A stretch of DNA of 64,000 bases, from the NCBI GenBank assembly GCA_009684515.1, contig WKKS01000001.1, positions 744,001-808,000 of the forward strand. The letters are read 5' to 3'. The stretch's first letter is position 1; each line of letters starts with the position of its first letter. Shown piece after piece: positions 34,189 to 42,479 of the stretch. The position numbers and the translations under genes are program-made. Source of the stretch: Geobacter sp. (lineage in GTDB: Bacteria; Desulfobacterota; Desulfuromonadia; Geobacterales; Pseudopelobacteraceae). The notes beneath the pieces were generated by a model. That model saw only the letters and a program-made list of their open reading frames with translations. It did no database searches and had not been told where the DNA came from.

Positions 34189-35478
34189 TTACGCCTTTCC
34201 CTCCGCTGCATGCCCGGCATCAATCTGCTGGCGCGTATGCAGCTTCGGCAGCACCGGCAGGATCTTGACCAGCACCTGGTAACCCAGGATTTCGAAGGCG
34301 ACAATGCCGACGGTGATCATCAACTCGGCCAGTGAGGGGAAATAATGCCACCCCTTGCCGGGGTTGAAGCCGATCAGGTAAACGTTGAAACGGTAAAGCG
34401 CTCCGCCAAGCACAATCAGCACCGCCGACGCGAACAGCCAGCGGATCGACTCCCGCTTGCGGCCGCTGAACAGCAGCAGCGAACCGCCCGCAACCAGACA
34501 GAACTCCAGCAGGAAGAAGCGCGAATAAAAATCGAACGACAACGCCGCGCCCAACTGTCCGCGCCAGGCCAGGTCGCCAATCACGACCGCCAGCCAGATA
34601 ACGGTCAGCCAAGGGATGATGCGGGCCATGCCGGACAGTTCCTTGGTTTCGAAAGGGCGCTTGAAGGCGTAGCAGGAGATGACCGACTCCAAGATGGCGA
34701 TGGAGTAACCGATGAACATGCAGTTAATCAGGAACAGCAGCGGCAGAAAGCCGGTATGCCAGAGCGGGTGCAGCTTGGTGGAGGCGATCAGCAGCAGCGA
34801 ACCGAGCGACGACTGATGCATGGTCGGCAGAGTGATACCGAGCACAATGACGAAGATCAGAACCTTGTCAAGGCGCGGCTTCAGCCAGGCAGCGACCTCT
34901 TTAACCTTGTCCAGGCGCTCGCCGATCCGCTCCGGACGCTTCATCCCCATGCGGGAATAAAGCATGTCGAGCAGCAGTTGCAGCGTCTTCCACTCGGTTT
35001 TTTCCAGTGTTGTCAAGACAGCCGGCAAAAATTCCAGCAGCAGAACGGTTGTGTAAGCCATGACGCAGAGTGCCACCTCGAACATGGCCGAGTTGGCCTG
35101 CCATTTGGACGGAATAAAAAAGTTATAGGAATTCCAGGGACGGCCGACGTCCACCATAACCGAAAATCCGGCCAGTCCGTATCCAAACATACTGGTCAGA
35201 ATCGCCGAGCGGATCATGGGATGGTAATGCATGTGGTTGCGGATATAGATCAGAATCGCCATGGCGTAGCCGCCGCAGGCAATTGCGGTGCCGGTAGCGA
35301 CATCGTAGGTGATCCAGATGCCCCACGGATAACCATCGCTCATATTGGTGACCGCACCAATCCCCTTGATAAAGCGGACCGCAATCAGGGCAAAACCGAT
35401 CAGAGTCAGTGTCAGCAGGACGATGAAAGTTGGAGTAAGGATTTTTGCGTCATGTTTCTGGTACTCATCATGCCCCAT
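34189..35478 (-). CDS. hybB: Hydrogenase membrane subunit HybB (NrfD family)
   Basis: This 429-aa integral membrane protein has about ten hydrophobic helices. Family marks include NMSDGYPWGIWITYDVATGTA, MAYTTVLLLEFLPAVL, TLPTMHQSSLGSLLLIA and ALYRFNVYLIGFNPGKGWHYFPS. It passes electrons from HybA to quinone. I chose ATG 35478 with GGGGGAG upstream; this start lies inside the hybA 3' end, so the two genes overlap by 11 bases. It is related to the fdh anchor at 20579. Confidence 0.93.
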   Translation of the reverse strand: MGHDEYQKHDAKILTPTFIVLLTLTLIGFALIAVRFIKGIGAVTNMSDGYPWGIWITYDVATGTAIACGGYAMAILIYIRNHMHYHPMIRSAILTSMFGYGLAGFSVMVDVGRPWNSYNFFIPSKWQANSAMFEVALCVMAYTTVLLLEFLPAVLTTLEKTEWKTLQLLLDMLYSRMGMKRPERIGERLDKVKEVAAWLKPRLDKVLIFVIVLGITLPTMHQSSLGSLLLIASTKLHPLWHTGFLPLLFLINCMFIGYSIAILESVISCYAFKRPFETKELSGMARIIPWLTVIWLAVVIGDLAWRGQLGAALSFDFYSRFFLLEFCLVAGGSLLLFSGRKRESIRWLFASAVLIVLGGALYRFNVYLIGFNPGKGWHYFPSLAELMITVGIVAFEILGYQVLVKILPVLPKLHTRQQIDAGHAAEGKA

Positions 35479-36412
35479 GGTCTGACTCCCCCTTTTCTTC
35501 TTTTTCGGAATGCTTGTCATCCGTGCCATGCCCCTTCATATTCTTCAGGGCAACAAAGCAGAGCGTTCCGTACAGTGCCACCGGGGCGATGAAACCCTTG
35601 TAGATTGTGTGCTGGATTTTCTCGGAGAACTCGGCCGGCGCTTCATTTGCCAAAACCGGCAGTCCCAGTTTGTTGAACTGCATGGCGGACAGGTAAAGGT
35701 GATTGGTACCCCCTACTTCCTTTTCGCCGTATATGTGGTTGAGGTACTTGCCCGGATTCTCGCTCAGCCGCTTGTTGGCCTCTTCCAGCAGATCCTTGCG
35801 TTTGCCGAACATGATGGCACCCACCGGGCAGACCTCAGCACAGGCGGTGATTCCCTTTTTAAGCAGGTTGGTGTTCTTGCACAGGTCGCATTTGACGATC
35901 TGCGGAATGGCCTTTTCCCACTGGAATTTAGGAATATTGAAGGCGCAGGCCACCTGGCAGTAACGGCAGCCGATGCAGGCATCCTTGTTATAATCAACAG
36001 TGCCGGTCATCTTGTCGCGGGTCATGGCGCTGACCGGACAGACTGAAACGCAGGATGGTTTCTGGCAATGCATGCAGGAGTACTTGACGTAAGACCACTG
36101 TTTGTCCGACTCCTTGAAGAGCTTGATCAGCGTGCGGGTGCTGCCGGACAGGTCTTCGGGAGCATCCCACAAACCGTCGCTGTCGAACTTGGCCTGTTCA
36201 TATGACAAGCTGCCGTAATCGCTGTTGACCCGTTTGCAGGCAGACATGCAGGCCTTGCAGCCGACACATTTGGTGGCGTCGTAGAGCATTCCGATCGTCT
36301 CGTTGTTGACATGATGTTCTTCGGAAGCTTCGGCGCCGGCCCGGCCAGCCAGCAGTGCCGCCCCGGTGGCGCCCATGATCTTGAGAAAATCACGCCTACT
36401 CGGTTTTCTCAT
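35468..36412 (-). CDS. hybA: Hydrogenase iron-sulfur subunit HybA
   Basis: This 314-aa subunit has a Tat signal (KPSRRDFLKIMGATGAALLAG) and four 4Fe-4S groups: CVGCKACMSACKR, CMHCQKPSCVSVCPVSAM, CIGCRYCQVACAFN and CDLCKN with CAEVCPVGAI. A C-terminal hydrophobic helix (FIAPVALYGTLCFVAL) anchors it. It carries electrons from the small subunit to HybB. I chose ATG 36412 with GGAGG upstream. It overlaps the hybO 3' end by 17 bases. Confidence 0.95.
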   Translation of the reverse strand: MRKPSRRDFLKIMGATGAALLAGRAGAEASEEHHVNNETIGMLYDATKCVGCKACMSACKRVNSDYGSLSYEQAKFDSDGLWDAPEDLSGSTRTLIKLFKESDKQWSYVKYSCMHCQKPSCVSVCPVSAMTRDKMTGTVDYNKDACIGCRYCQVACAFNIPKFQWEKAIPQIVKCDLCKNTNLLKKGITACAEVCPVGAIMFGKRKDLLEEANKRLSENPGKYLNHIYGEKEVGGTNHLYLSAMQFNKLGLPVLANEAPAEFSEKIQHTIYKGFIAPVALYGTLCFVALKNMKGHGTDDKHSEKEEKGESDHGA

Positions 36413-37508
36413 GGTCGTCCTCCTTCTCCGGCCCATCCGGCAGCTTCTTGGCCATCATGATCCCCGCACCGATTGCGGCGCCGGCGGCCAGGCCGATTAC
36501 ACCGGTGGTCAACGGATCAGGACCCTTGCCCTTGTCTTTCAGATCGACCGGAGCATAGCTGTCAAACGGAGTCGGCTCGTGGATCTGAACCTTGTCAGCA
36601 ATGGCGGTTTTGAAGAGCAGATCCGGCTCGGTGCAACCGATACAGGGATGACCGACTCCGACCGGCCAGACGCCGATATCGTTGAAGCCCAGTACCGAAC
36701 AGTTGGCATGTGTAGCCGGTCCCTTGCAGCCCAGTTTGTAGAGGCAGTACCCCAGACTGTGCCCCTCGTCGCCGAAGGCCTTGGCAAAACGGCCGGCGTC
36801 GAAATGTGCGCGCCGTTCGCAGTGCTCATGGATCTTGCGGCCGTAGGCAAACATGGGACGTCCCATTTTGTCCAGCTCGGGTAGTTTTTTGAAGGTGACG
36901 TAATACAGAACTGTCGAAAGGAAGTTGTAGGGACTGGGAGGGCAGCCCGGCAGGTTGATGACCGGTTTGTCCTTGATAATATCACCGACACCGACTGCGC
37001 CGGTTGGATTGGGTCCGACCGACTGGATGCCGCCATAGCTGGCGCAGGTGCCGATCGAAATGATCGCCGCCGCTCCATCGGCCGCTTTTCTGAGCGATTC
37101 CAGCGCGGTCTTGCCGCCTACCTTGCAGTAAATACCGTTGTCCTTGGTCGGAATGCCGCCCTCCACCACCAGGATGTATTTGCCTTTGTTGGCCTGCATC
37201 GAATCGTGCAGCGACTTCTCGGCCTGATGCCCGGAACCGGCCATCAACGTTTCGTGGTAATCAAGAGAAACCATGTCCAGGATCAGATTGGCTACGGTGG
37301 GATGGCTGGAGCGGAGCAGTGACTCCGAGCAGCCGGTGCATTCCTGAAAGTGCAGCCAGATAACGGCCGGCCGGTTATCGGCCTTCTGGGCGGCTGCCGC
37401 CACCTTGCTGACCATGCCGAAGGGCAGCCCCAACATGGCGGAGACCGTCACGCAGGTCTTCATGAAATCCCGGCGATTGACTCCGGGGAACAGATCGGGC
37501 TTACTCAT
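36396..37508 (-). CDS. hybO: NiFe hydrogenase small subunit
   Basis: This 370-aa subunit carries three FeS clusters. A Tat signal (NRRDFMKTCVTVSAMLGLPF) exports the complex. The proximal-cluster cysteines start at Cys57 and Cys60 (ECTGCSESLLRS), followed by GTCASYGGIQ and LPGCPPSP. The distal and medial cluster cysteines lie in CYLYKLGCKGP and GHPCIGCTEPD. A hydrophobic C-terminal helix (TTGVIGLAAGAAIGAGIMM) anchors it. It is the first gene of the hyb operon, behind a near-perfect sigma-54 promoter, and has GGAGG before the ATG. Confidence 0.97.
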   Translation of the reverse strand: MSKPDLFPGVNRRDFMKTCVTVSAMLGLPFGMVSKVAAAAQKADNRPAVIWLHFQECTGCSESLLRSSHPTVANLILDMVSLDYHETLMAGSGHQAEKSLHDSMQANKGKYILVVEGGIPTKDNGIYCKVGGKTALESLRKAADGAAAIISIGTCASYGGIQSVGPNPTGAVGVGDIIKDKPVINLPGCPPSPYNFLSTVLYYVTFKKLPELDKMGRPMFAYGRKIHEHCERRAHFDAGRFAKAFGDEGHSLGYCLYKLGCKGPATHANCSVLGFNDIGVWPVGVGHPCIGCTEPDLLFKTAIADKVQIHEPTPFDSYAPVDLKDKGKGPDPLTTGVIGLAAGAAIGAGIMMAKKLPDGPEKEDDHEKTE

Positions 37509-37560
37509 TTATTCCTCCCATTTGCAGGTTATATGTTTACATTTCAATCTTTGCGTATAC

Positions 37561-37577
37561 GGCAATTGCTGTGCCAA
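37561..37577 (-). promoter_or_regulatory. Sigma-54 promoter of the hydrogenase operon
   Basis: TTGGCACAGCAATTGCC on the minus strand matches the consensus TTGGCAC-N5-TTGC in full, with GG and GC 10 bases apart. It lies about 50 bases upstream of the hybO ATG. A sigma-54 activator gene is divergent from it. Confidence 0.88.
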
Positions 37578-37752
37578 GTCACAACGTTCGGGACATTCAT
37601 AAAAAACAACAAAGATATCGGATTGTTGATACTGATTTACGGCTGCCGTCCATCGTTTCCGAAAACAAATGTTGATTCTTTTTGTCCGGGTATGTATCAT
37701 TTTGTCCTTTCTACTTTGTGTAATAATGGGCAGCAACCAAAGGAAAATACCC

Positions 37753-39108
37753 ATGCCAACCGTGTTTATCTGTGACGATGAAGCCGAAATTCTGCGCTAT
37801 CTGGACAAGCTGCTGCAGGTCAGCGGATATCAGGTCGAAACCTTCAGCAGCGGCGCGGAACTTCTGAGTCGGCTTGACTCAGCCGGTCCCGCAGCCTGTG
37901 ATGTTGTACTGCAGGATGTCCGCATGCCGGATGTGGACGGTCTGCTGGTACTGAGACAACTTCACAGCCAGAAACCGGAGCTGCCGGTGATCATCATGAC
38001 CGGGCACGGCACGATCAATGACGCTGTCCAGGCCATCAAGGAAGGGGCCTACGACTACATCACCAAGCCTTTCCCCAAGGAAAAACTGCTGGGGGTGCTG
38101 GAGCGGGTACTGGATCATCGCCGCCTGGCCAACGAAAACCAGCAACTGCGCAAAGAGCTGCAGCGCGGCAGCGGCAAGACCGAATCGATGGTCTTCAAGA
38201 GCGCCCGCTTCCGCGAAGTGTACGACCTGACCCTGCAGGTGGCGGCCAGTGATGCCAACATCATGATTCTGGGGGAGTCCGGCACCGGCAAAGAGCTGAT
38301 CGCCGGCACAATCCACAGCAACAGCCAGCGGGCCGGCCGACCGTTTGTATCGCTGAACTGCGCCGCGCTTTCGGATACTCTGCTGGAAAGCCAGCTCTTC
38401 GGTCATGTGCGGGGCGCTTTTACCGGCGCAATCATCAACCAGAAAGGGCTGATCGAGGAGGCCGACGGCGGCACGCTTTTTCTGGATGAAATCGGTGATG
38501 TCAGTCCGGCGGTTCAGGCCAAACTGCTGCGGGTCATCCAGGAAAAGGATTTCATAGCGGTCGGCTCGACCCGCTCCAAAAAGGTGGATGTGCGTTTTGT
38601 GGCCGCCACCAACAAGGACCTGCAGCGCGAAGTTGCAGAAGGACGCTTTCGGGAGGATTTGTATTACCGCCTGAACGTCATCACGATCGACCTCCCACCG
38701 CTGCGTCAGCGACGTGAGGATATTGAACCACTGGCGCTGCATTTCCTGAAAATCTATACCGCCCGGATGAAAAAGGATCTGAGGGGAATAGATGCGGATG
38801 CGCTGAAGTGCATGTTGCAGTACGATTGGCCCGGCAATGTGCGTGAACTGGAAAACGTTATCGAACGGGCCGTCATCCTGGCCCGCACAGATTTGATATC
38901 ACCGGCCCTGCTGCCGATCGGAACCGGCCGCGAACGCCCTGCCGCTGCGCAGGAACCGACACAGCTGGTGGCACTGGAAGAGATTGAACGCCGACATATC
39001 GAAGCGGTCCTTGCCAGAACCGGTTTTCATAAAAGCCGCAGCGCCGAGATTCTTGGCATATCCCGCAAAACATTGGATCGCAAGATCGCGGAGTACGGCC
39101 TGTCATGA
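37753..39108 (+). CDS. NtrC-family sigma-54 response regulator, hydrogenase module
   Basis: This 451-aa protein has a receiver domain with Asp55 (VVLQDVRMPDVDG), an AAA+ domain with GESGTGKE, GAFTGA (HVRGAFTGA) and GGTLFLDEIGD, and a Fis-type HTH (HKSRSAEILGISRKTLDRKI). It is closely similar along its whole length to the regulator at 25933. I chose ATG 37753, with AAAGGA upstream; an earlier ATG at 37669 in a hydrophobic extension is unlikely. It is divergent from the hyb operon, its probable target, and overlaps the partner kinase gene by 4 bases. Confidence 0.95.
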   Translation: MPTVFICDDEAEILRYLDKLLQVSGYQVETFSSGAELLSRLDSAGPAACDVVLQDVRMPDVDGLLVLRQLHSQKPELPVIIMTGHGTINDAVQAIKEGAYDYITKPFPKEKLLGVLERVLDHRRLANENQQLRKELQRGSGKTESMVFKSARFREVYDLTLQVAASDANIMILGESGTGKELIAGTIHSNSQRAGRPFVSLNCAALSDTLLESQLFGHVRGAFTGAIINQKGLIEEADGGTLFLDEIGDVSPAVQAKLLRVIQEKDFIAVGSTRSKKVDVRFVAATNKDLQREVAEGRFREDLYYRLNVITIDLPPLRQRREDIEPLALHFLKIYTARMKKDLRGIDADALKCMLQYDWPGNVRELENVIERAVILARTDLISPALLPIGTGRERPAAAQEPTQLVALEEIERRHIEAVLARTGFHKSRSAEILGISRKTLDRKIAEYGLS

Positions 39109-41111
39109 AGATGAAGCGGCTGCGTTCTTCGATTCGCTTCAAACTGACAGTTGCCACGCTGGTGCCGCTGATCACCGCGATTGCCGTCTGCTGGCTGGTG
39201 GGGGTTTCTCTGATCACCACCCGTTTTTATTCCCAGGCGCAACAATCTGTGGAAACCAATCTGAATTCCGCCCACGAGATACTGCTGGGTGAAATGGCTC
39301 GCCTCTCGGACATTATCCGCCTGACAGGACAAACAGCGGAACTGGCCCAAGCCATGAGCGCGACTGAAAAATCGCCGCTGCCCCCTCCGCTGCAGCTGAT
39401 TCTGCACAACGAGCGCCTCAGTTTTCTGACTCTGGTTGACCGTTATGGTTTCGTCCGCTACCGGGCGGGCAATCCGTCCTTTACCGGCGACTCCAAAAAG
39501 AAAGAGAAACTGATCTCGGATGCCCTGAAAGGTGTCGTCGCAAACGGCATCATGCTCCTTTCAGCCGAGCAGGCCGCCGTCGAAAACCCGCTCTTACCGC
39601 AACAGATCAACATCCCCACCAAACAGACCCCGCATGCCAGACCGTACAGCAGACGGGCCGAAAACCGCGGCATGTTTCTTGTCGCCGCCGCCCCGGTCCT
39701 GGCGCACGATGGCAGCGTCTCCGGAGTGCTTTACGGCGGTGTTTTGATGAACGGGGACAATTGGCTGGTGGATCGCATAACAAAGGTCGTATTCGAGCGC
39801 GGGGAACGCTTGGACTCATCTGGAACGGCCGGAACCGCCACCCTGTTTCTGGATGACATCAGGATCGCCACGACCGTTCTGGACAACAATGGCAAGCGGG
39901 CAATCGGCAGCATGATGTCAGCCGAAGTGTATGATTTTATCAGCCGAGGCAAAAAGTGGATCGGCAAGGCTTTTGTGCTGGACCGCCATAACATCGCCGC
40001 CTACGAACCGTTGCGCGACTATCGTGGCAGCGTTGTCGGCGCTCTGTACGTGGGTGTTCCGGAGCAGCCTTACAAACAGCTCCACTTCCAGATCAACCTG
40101 GTGCTATCGGCCGTTCTGATCTTTGTAACACTGATCGGAGTGGGGCTTTCAGCCTGGTTCAGCCGCCGCCTGTCGCTGCCGATCAAAGCGCTGGAAGAGG
40201 AAGTCCGCAGAATCGCGGCGGGAGAAAAACTGCCGGACATCACCGTCGACAGCAATGACGAAATAGCTTCACTGGCCGATGAATTCAACATCATGAAGCA
40301 CCGCTTGGCAGCCCGCGAGCAGGAAAACCTGAACCTGAACCGGACCCTCGAGCAAAAGGTGCTCGAACGGACCACCCAGTTGGAGGAGACCGGACGAGAA
40401 CTTCTAAATGCCCAACAGGAGCTGGCCCAGGCCGAACGGCTGGCCGGCATCGGCATGCTGGCTTCGGGCGTGGCTCACGAAATAAACAACCCCCTGGCCA
40501 TCATACGCGGCAACGCCGAACTTCTGCAATTATCGGTAAAGCCCGACCAGTCCGAACCGGATGAGCTTGAAACAATTCTCCGTCAAGTCGGACGGATTGA
40601 TCGCATTGTTAAAAATCTGCGCTCGTTTTCCAGGGGGGGGCTGCAGGTTGTCAGCAGGTTTTCACTGGCGGAATTGCTTGATAGCATCCTTGACCAGATC
40701 GGCCACCAGATGCCGGTCGAACAGTACCGGATTGACCGCGGTTACCGTGACAAAATACTTGCAATCGAAGGAGATGAAGATCAGTTGCGGCAAGTATTTA
40801 CCAATCTGATACTGAACGGCCTGCAGTCAATGACAGCCGGCGGGGTTCTGGCGCTGGATACAGCCTGCGACGGAACGGGGCAATATGTCAGCGTGTCAAT
40901 TACCGACAGTGGATGCGGGATCCGCCCCGATTCACTGGCAAAACTTTTCACACCTTTTTTCACCACCAAACCGGGCGGTACCGGCCTCGGTCTGGCTGTT
41001 TCCTACGGCATAATCAAGGATCATGGCGGCGAAATCAAGGTTTCCAGCGAAGACCGGCAGGGAAGCGTCTTTACCGTTATTTTGCCGCTCCGTCAGACAA
41101 AAACAAACTGA
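39105..41111 (+). CDS. Membrane sensor histidine kinase, hydrogenase module
   Basis: This 668-aa kinase starts in an ATGA overlap with its regulator. It has two membrane helices (about 12-35 and 325-350), a periplasmic Cache-type sensor (LSFLTLVDRYGFVRYRAG, FLVAAAPVLAHDGSVSGVLYGG), HAMP, a coiled coil and the HisKA/HATPase core with GVAHEINNPLAIIRGNAELL and DSGCGI, GTGLGLAVSYG. It matches the kinase at 27896 throughout, including the sensor, so the two sense related signals. The ligand is unknown. Together with the regulator it likely controls the hydrogenase operon. Confidence 0.93.
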   Translation: MKMKRLRSSIRFKLTVATLVPLITAIAVCWLVGVSLITTRFYSQAQQSVETNLNSAHEILLGEMARLSDIIRLTGQTAELAQAMSATEKSPLPPPLQLILHNERLSFLTLVDRYGFVRYRAGNPSFTGDSKKKEKLISDALKGVVANGIMLLSAEQAAVENPLLPQQINIPTKQTPHARPYSRRAENRGMFLVAAAPVLAHDGSVSGVLYGGVLMNGDNWLVDRITKVVFERGERLDSSGTAGTATLFLDDIRIATTVLDNNGKRAIGSMMSAEVYDFISRGKKWIGKAFVLDRHNIAAYEPLRDYRGSVVGALYVGVPEQPYKQLHFQINLVLSAVLIFVTLIGVGLSAWFSRRLSLPIKALEEEVRRIAAGEKLPDITVDSNDEIASLADEFNIMKHRLAAREQENLNLNRTLEQKVLERTTQLEETGRELLNAQQELAQAERLAGIGMLASGVAHEINNPLAIIRGNAELLQLSVKPDQSEPDELETILRQVGRIDRIVKNLRSFSRGGLQVVSRFSLAELLDSILDQIGHQMPVEQYRIDRGYRDKILAIEGDEDQLRQVFTNLILNGLQSMTAGGVLALDTACDGTGQYVSVSITDSGCGIRPDSLAKLFTPFFTTKPGGTGLGLAVSYGIIKDHGGEIKVSSEDRQGSVFTVILPLRQTKTN

Positions 41112-41244
41112 GCCGTCTTTCACAACAAAATCAGTGAACTGTAACGGCTGCCGGCACCATTGGCACAAGCTCGGCCAAATTAAAGCAAAGTGCCAATTAT
41201 TTCTTGCAATCTGAAAATGGAGATGGTAAGAAGACAGCTCACTT

Positions 41245-41331
41245 GCCGAAGTGGTGGAATTGGTAGACACGCAAGATTCAGGTTCTTGTGCTCGCAAGGG
41301 TGTGCTGGTTCGAGTCCAGTCTTCGGCACCA
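41245..41331 (+). tRNA. tRNA-Leu (CAG)
   Basis: The 87-base class II tRNA has acceptor stem GCCGAAG/CTTCGGC, D arm, anticodon loop TTCAGGT (CAG), a long variable arm, T arm with GTTCGAGTC and encoded CCA. Confidence 0.97.
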
Positions 41332-41342
41332 TACAAAAAGAT

Positions 41343-41376
41343 AAAGCGCCCGCTCTCTGTGAGATCGGGCGCTTTT
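41343..41376 (+). terminator. Terminator after tRNA-Leu
   Basis: The stem AAAGCGCCCG/CGGGCGCTTT is followed by a short T-rich stretch. Confidence 0.88.
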
Positions 41377-41555
41377 CTCATTTCAAACCCATCCCTTACA
41401 TTTACCAAGTATCAAAAACGAACTATTCCAGAACTCGAATACCCTAGGACTTGCTCCCGTAGTACACGCGCAGATAGCAGATAGCCCTATTGCCAAGTTT
41501 GACAAACTGGGGGGACTGGATTTTTTCTGGAGTGGATCCGTCATTCTTCCCTGTC

Positions 41556-41583
41556 GCAGGTTCGAAACCCGCAGCGCCCACCA
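41556..41583 (+). repeat. Orphan tRNA 3' fragment (possible attachment remnant)
   Basis: The sequence contains a T-arm-like GCAGG-TTCGAAA-CCCGC (one mismatch), then AGCGCCC-A-CCA, which would be the acceptor strand, discriminator and CCA of a tRNA starting GGGCGCT. No matching 5' half precedes it. A strong hairpin follows as after tRNAs. An AGTACACGC motif, also present in the tRNA-Phe island's right end, lies about 95 bp upstream. It may mark an old integration scar. Confidence 0.5.
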
Positions 41584-41584
41584 T

Positions 41585-41627
41585 AAAAGTAAAGGGATTA
41601 GCCAAAATGGCTAACCCCTTTACTTTT
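41585..41627. terminator. Bidirectional terminator between the tRNA fragment and mlaA
   Basis: AAAAGTAAAGGGATTAGCC pairs with GGCTAACCCCTTTACTTTT with one mismatch. T-rich tails occur on both strands. Confidence 0.88.
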
Positions 41628-41655
41628 GTTTTGAGTCCATGTTCAGTCCAGTTTT

Positions 41656-42462
41656 TCAAGGTGGACTCAGAATAGCGGCCTTATCCGACTTTTCCGGCAG
41701 CGGTTTGCCGGACTCAATTTCCCGTTTCTGATGGTTGAAAAAACGAACCATGTAGTATTCGAAGGGATAACCGCTTTCATAGTAGCGAAAACTCTGCTGA
41801 TGTCGCGCATCGACGACCTCCATAGTGTTTATCCCGGAATTTATGGCAAGACTGTTGCCAGTGCTTCCAAACGGATCTATCGCAGCCAGGATGCCATACC
41901 TGATGCCGCTGTCCACGACAAGACCACCTGTATCACGCAGTGACGATGGGCCGAAGACCGGTAGTACGAGATAGGGACCGGAATCTGCTCCCCAGTATCC
42001 GAGAGTTTTGCCGAAATCCTGATTATGCCGTTCCAGGCCGAAACTGGTGGCCGGATCGAATAAACCGCCAAGTCCCAGTGTGCTGTTTGTCACGAAACGT
42101 CCAAGCGTTGTCACGGACTCCATCCCTTTTAGCTGAAACAGGCTGTTGGTTAGATTACGTACTTCCCCAAGGTTGTTGTAAAAACCGGAAATGCGCTCCT
42201 GAACAAAAACCGGAGCGACAAATTCATAGCTGTTAACTACCGGGAGTAGCAGGTACTTATCGAAGTAGTAGTTAAAACGGTACATGCTCCGATTAAATCC
42301 TTCCCATGGATCCGCAACCTCAGCAAAACGCTGATCCCTGAACTCATTTATCGAGTGCCTGGGCGGCACCTCTGCCCGTGTACTGTCCCTGATAGCGGCG
42401 CAGCCGGTTAAAGATATTGTCAACATCAGGATAAGGCATACTGTATATCGGCTAACTGTCAT
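41656..42462 (-). CDS. mlaA: MlaA/VacJ-family outer-membrane lipoprotein
   Basis: MlaA removes phospholipids from the outer leaflet of the outer membrane in the Mla system. This 268-aa protein has a lipoprotein signal (LILMLTISLTGC), then the family core: DPWEGFNRSMYRFNYYFDKY, VNSYEFVAP, NNLGEVRNLTNSLFQLKG, RFVTNSTLGLGGLFDPA and FGKTLGYWGADSGPYLVLPVFGPSSLRD. I chose ATG 42462, which places the lipobox correctly. It follows the alpha/beta hydrolase gene closely, so the two likely share a transcript. Other Mla genes are not in this window. Confidence 0.95.
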   Translation of the reverse strand: MTVSRYTVCLILMLTISLTGCAAIRDSTRAEVPPRHSINEFRDQRFAEVADPWEGFNRSMYRFNYYFDKYLLLPVVNSYEFVAPVFVQERISGFYNNLGEVRNLTNSLFQLKGMESVTTLGRFVTNSTLGLGGLFDPATSFGLERHNQDFGKTLGYWGADSGPYLVLPVFGPSSLRDTGGLVVDSGIRYGILAAIDPFGSTGNSLAINSGINTMEVVDARHQQSFRYYESGYPFEYYMVRFFNHQKREIESGKPLPEKSDKAAILSPP

Positions 42463-42479
42463 CGTAATGCCATCCTTTG

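Noticed and set aside
34345-35592. 415-aa plus-strand frame rich in Gln and Arg
   Set aside because: It is antisense to hybB, and its composition is the complement of hydrophobic codons.
41444-41659. 71-aa minus-strand frame with GAAGFEPAT
   Set aside because: It is the complement of the tRNA 3'-like fragment, a well-known spurious pattern.
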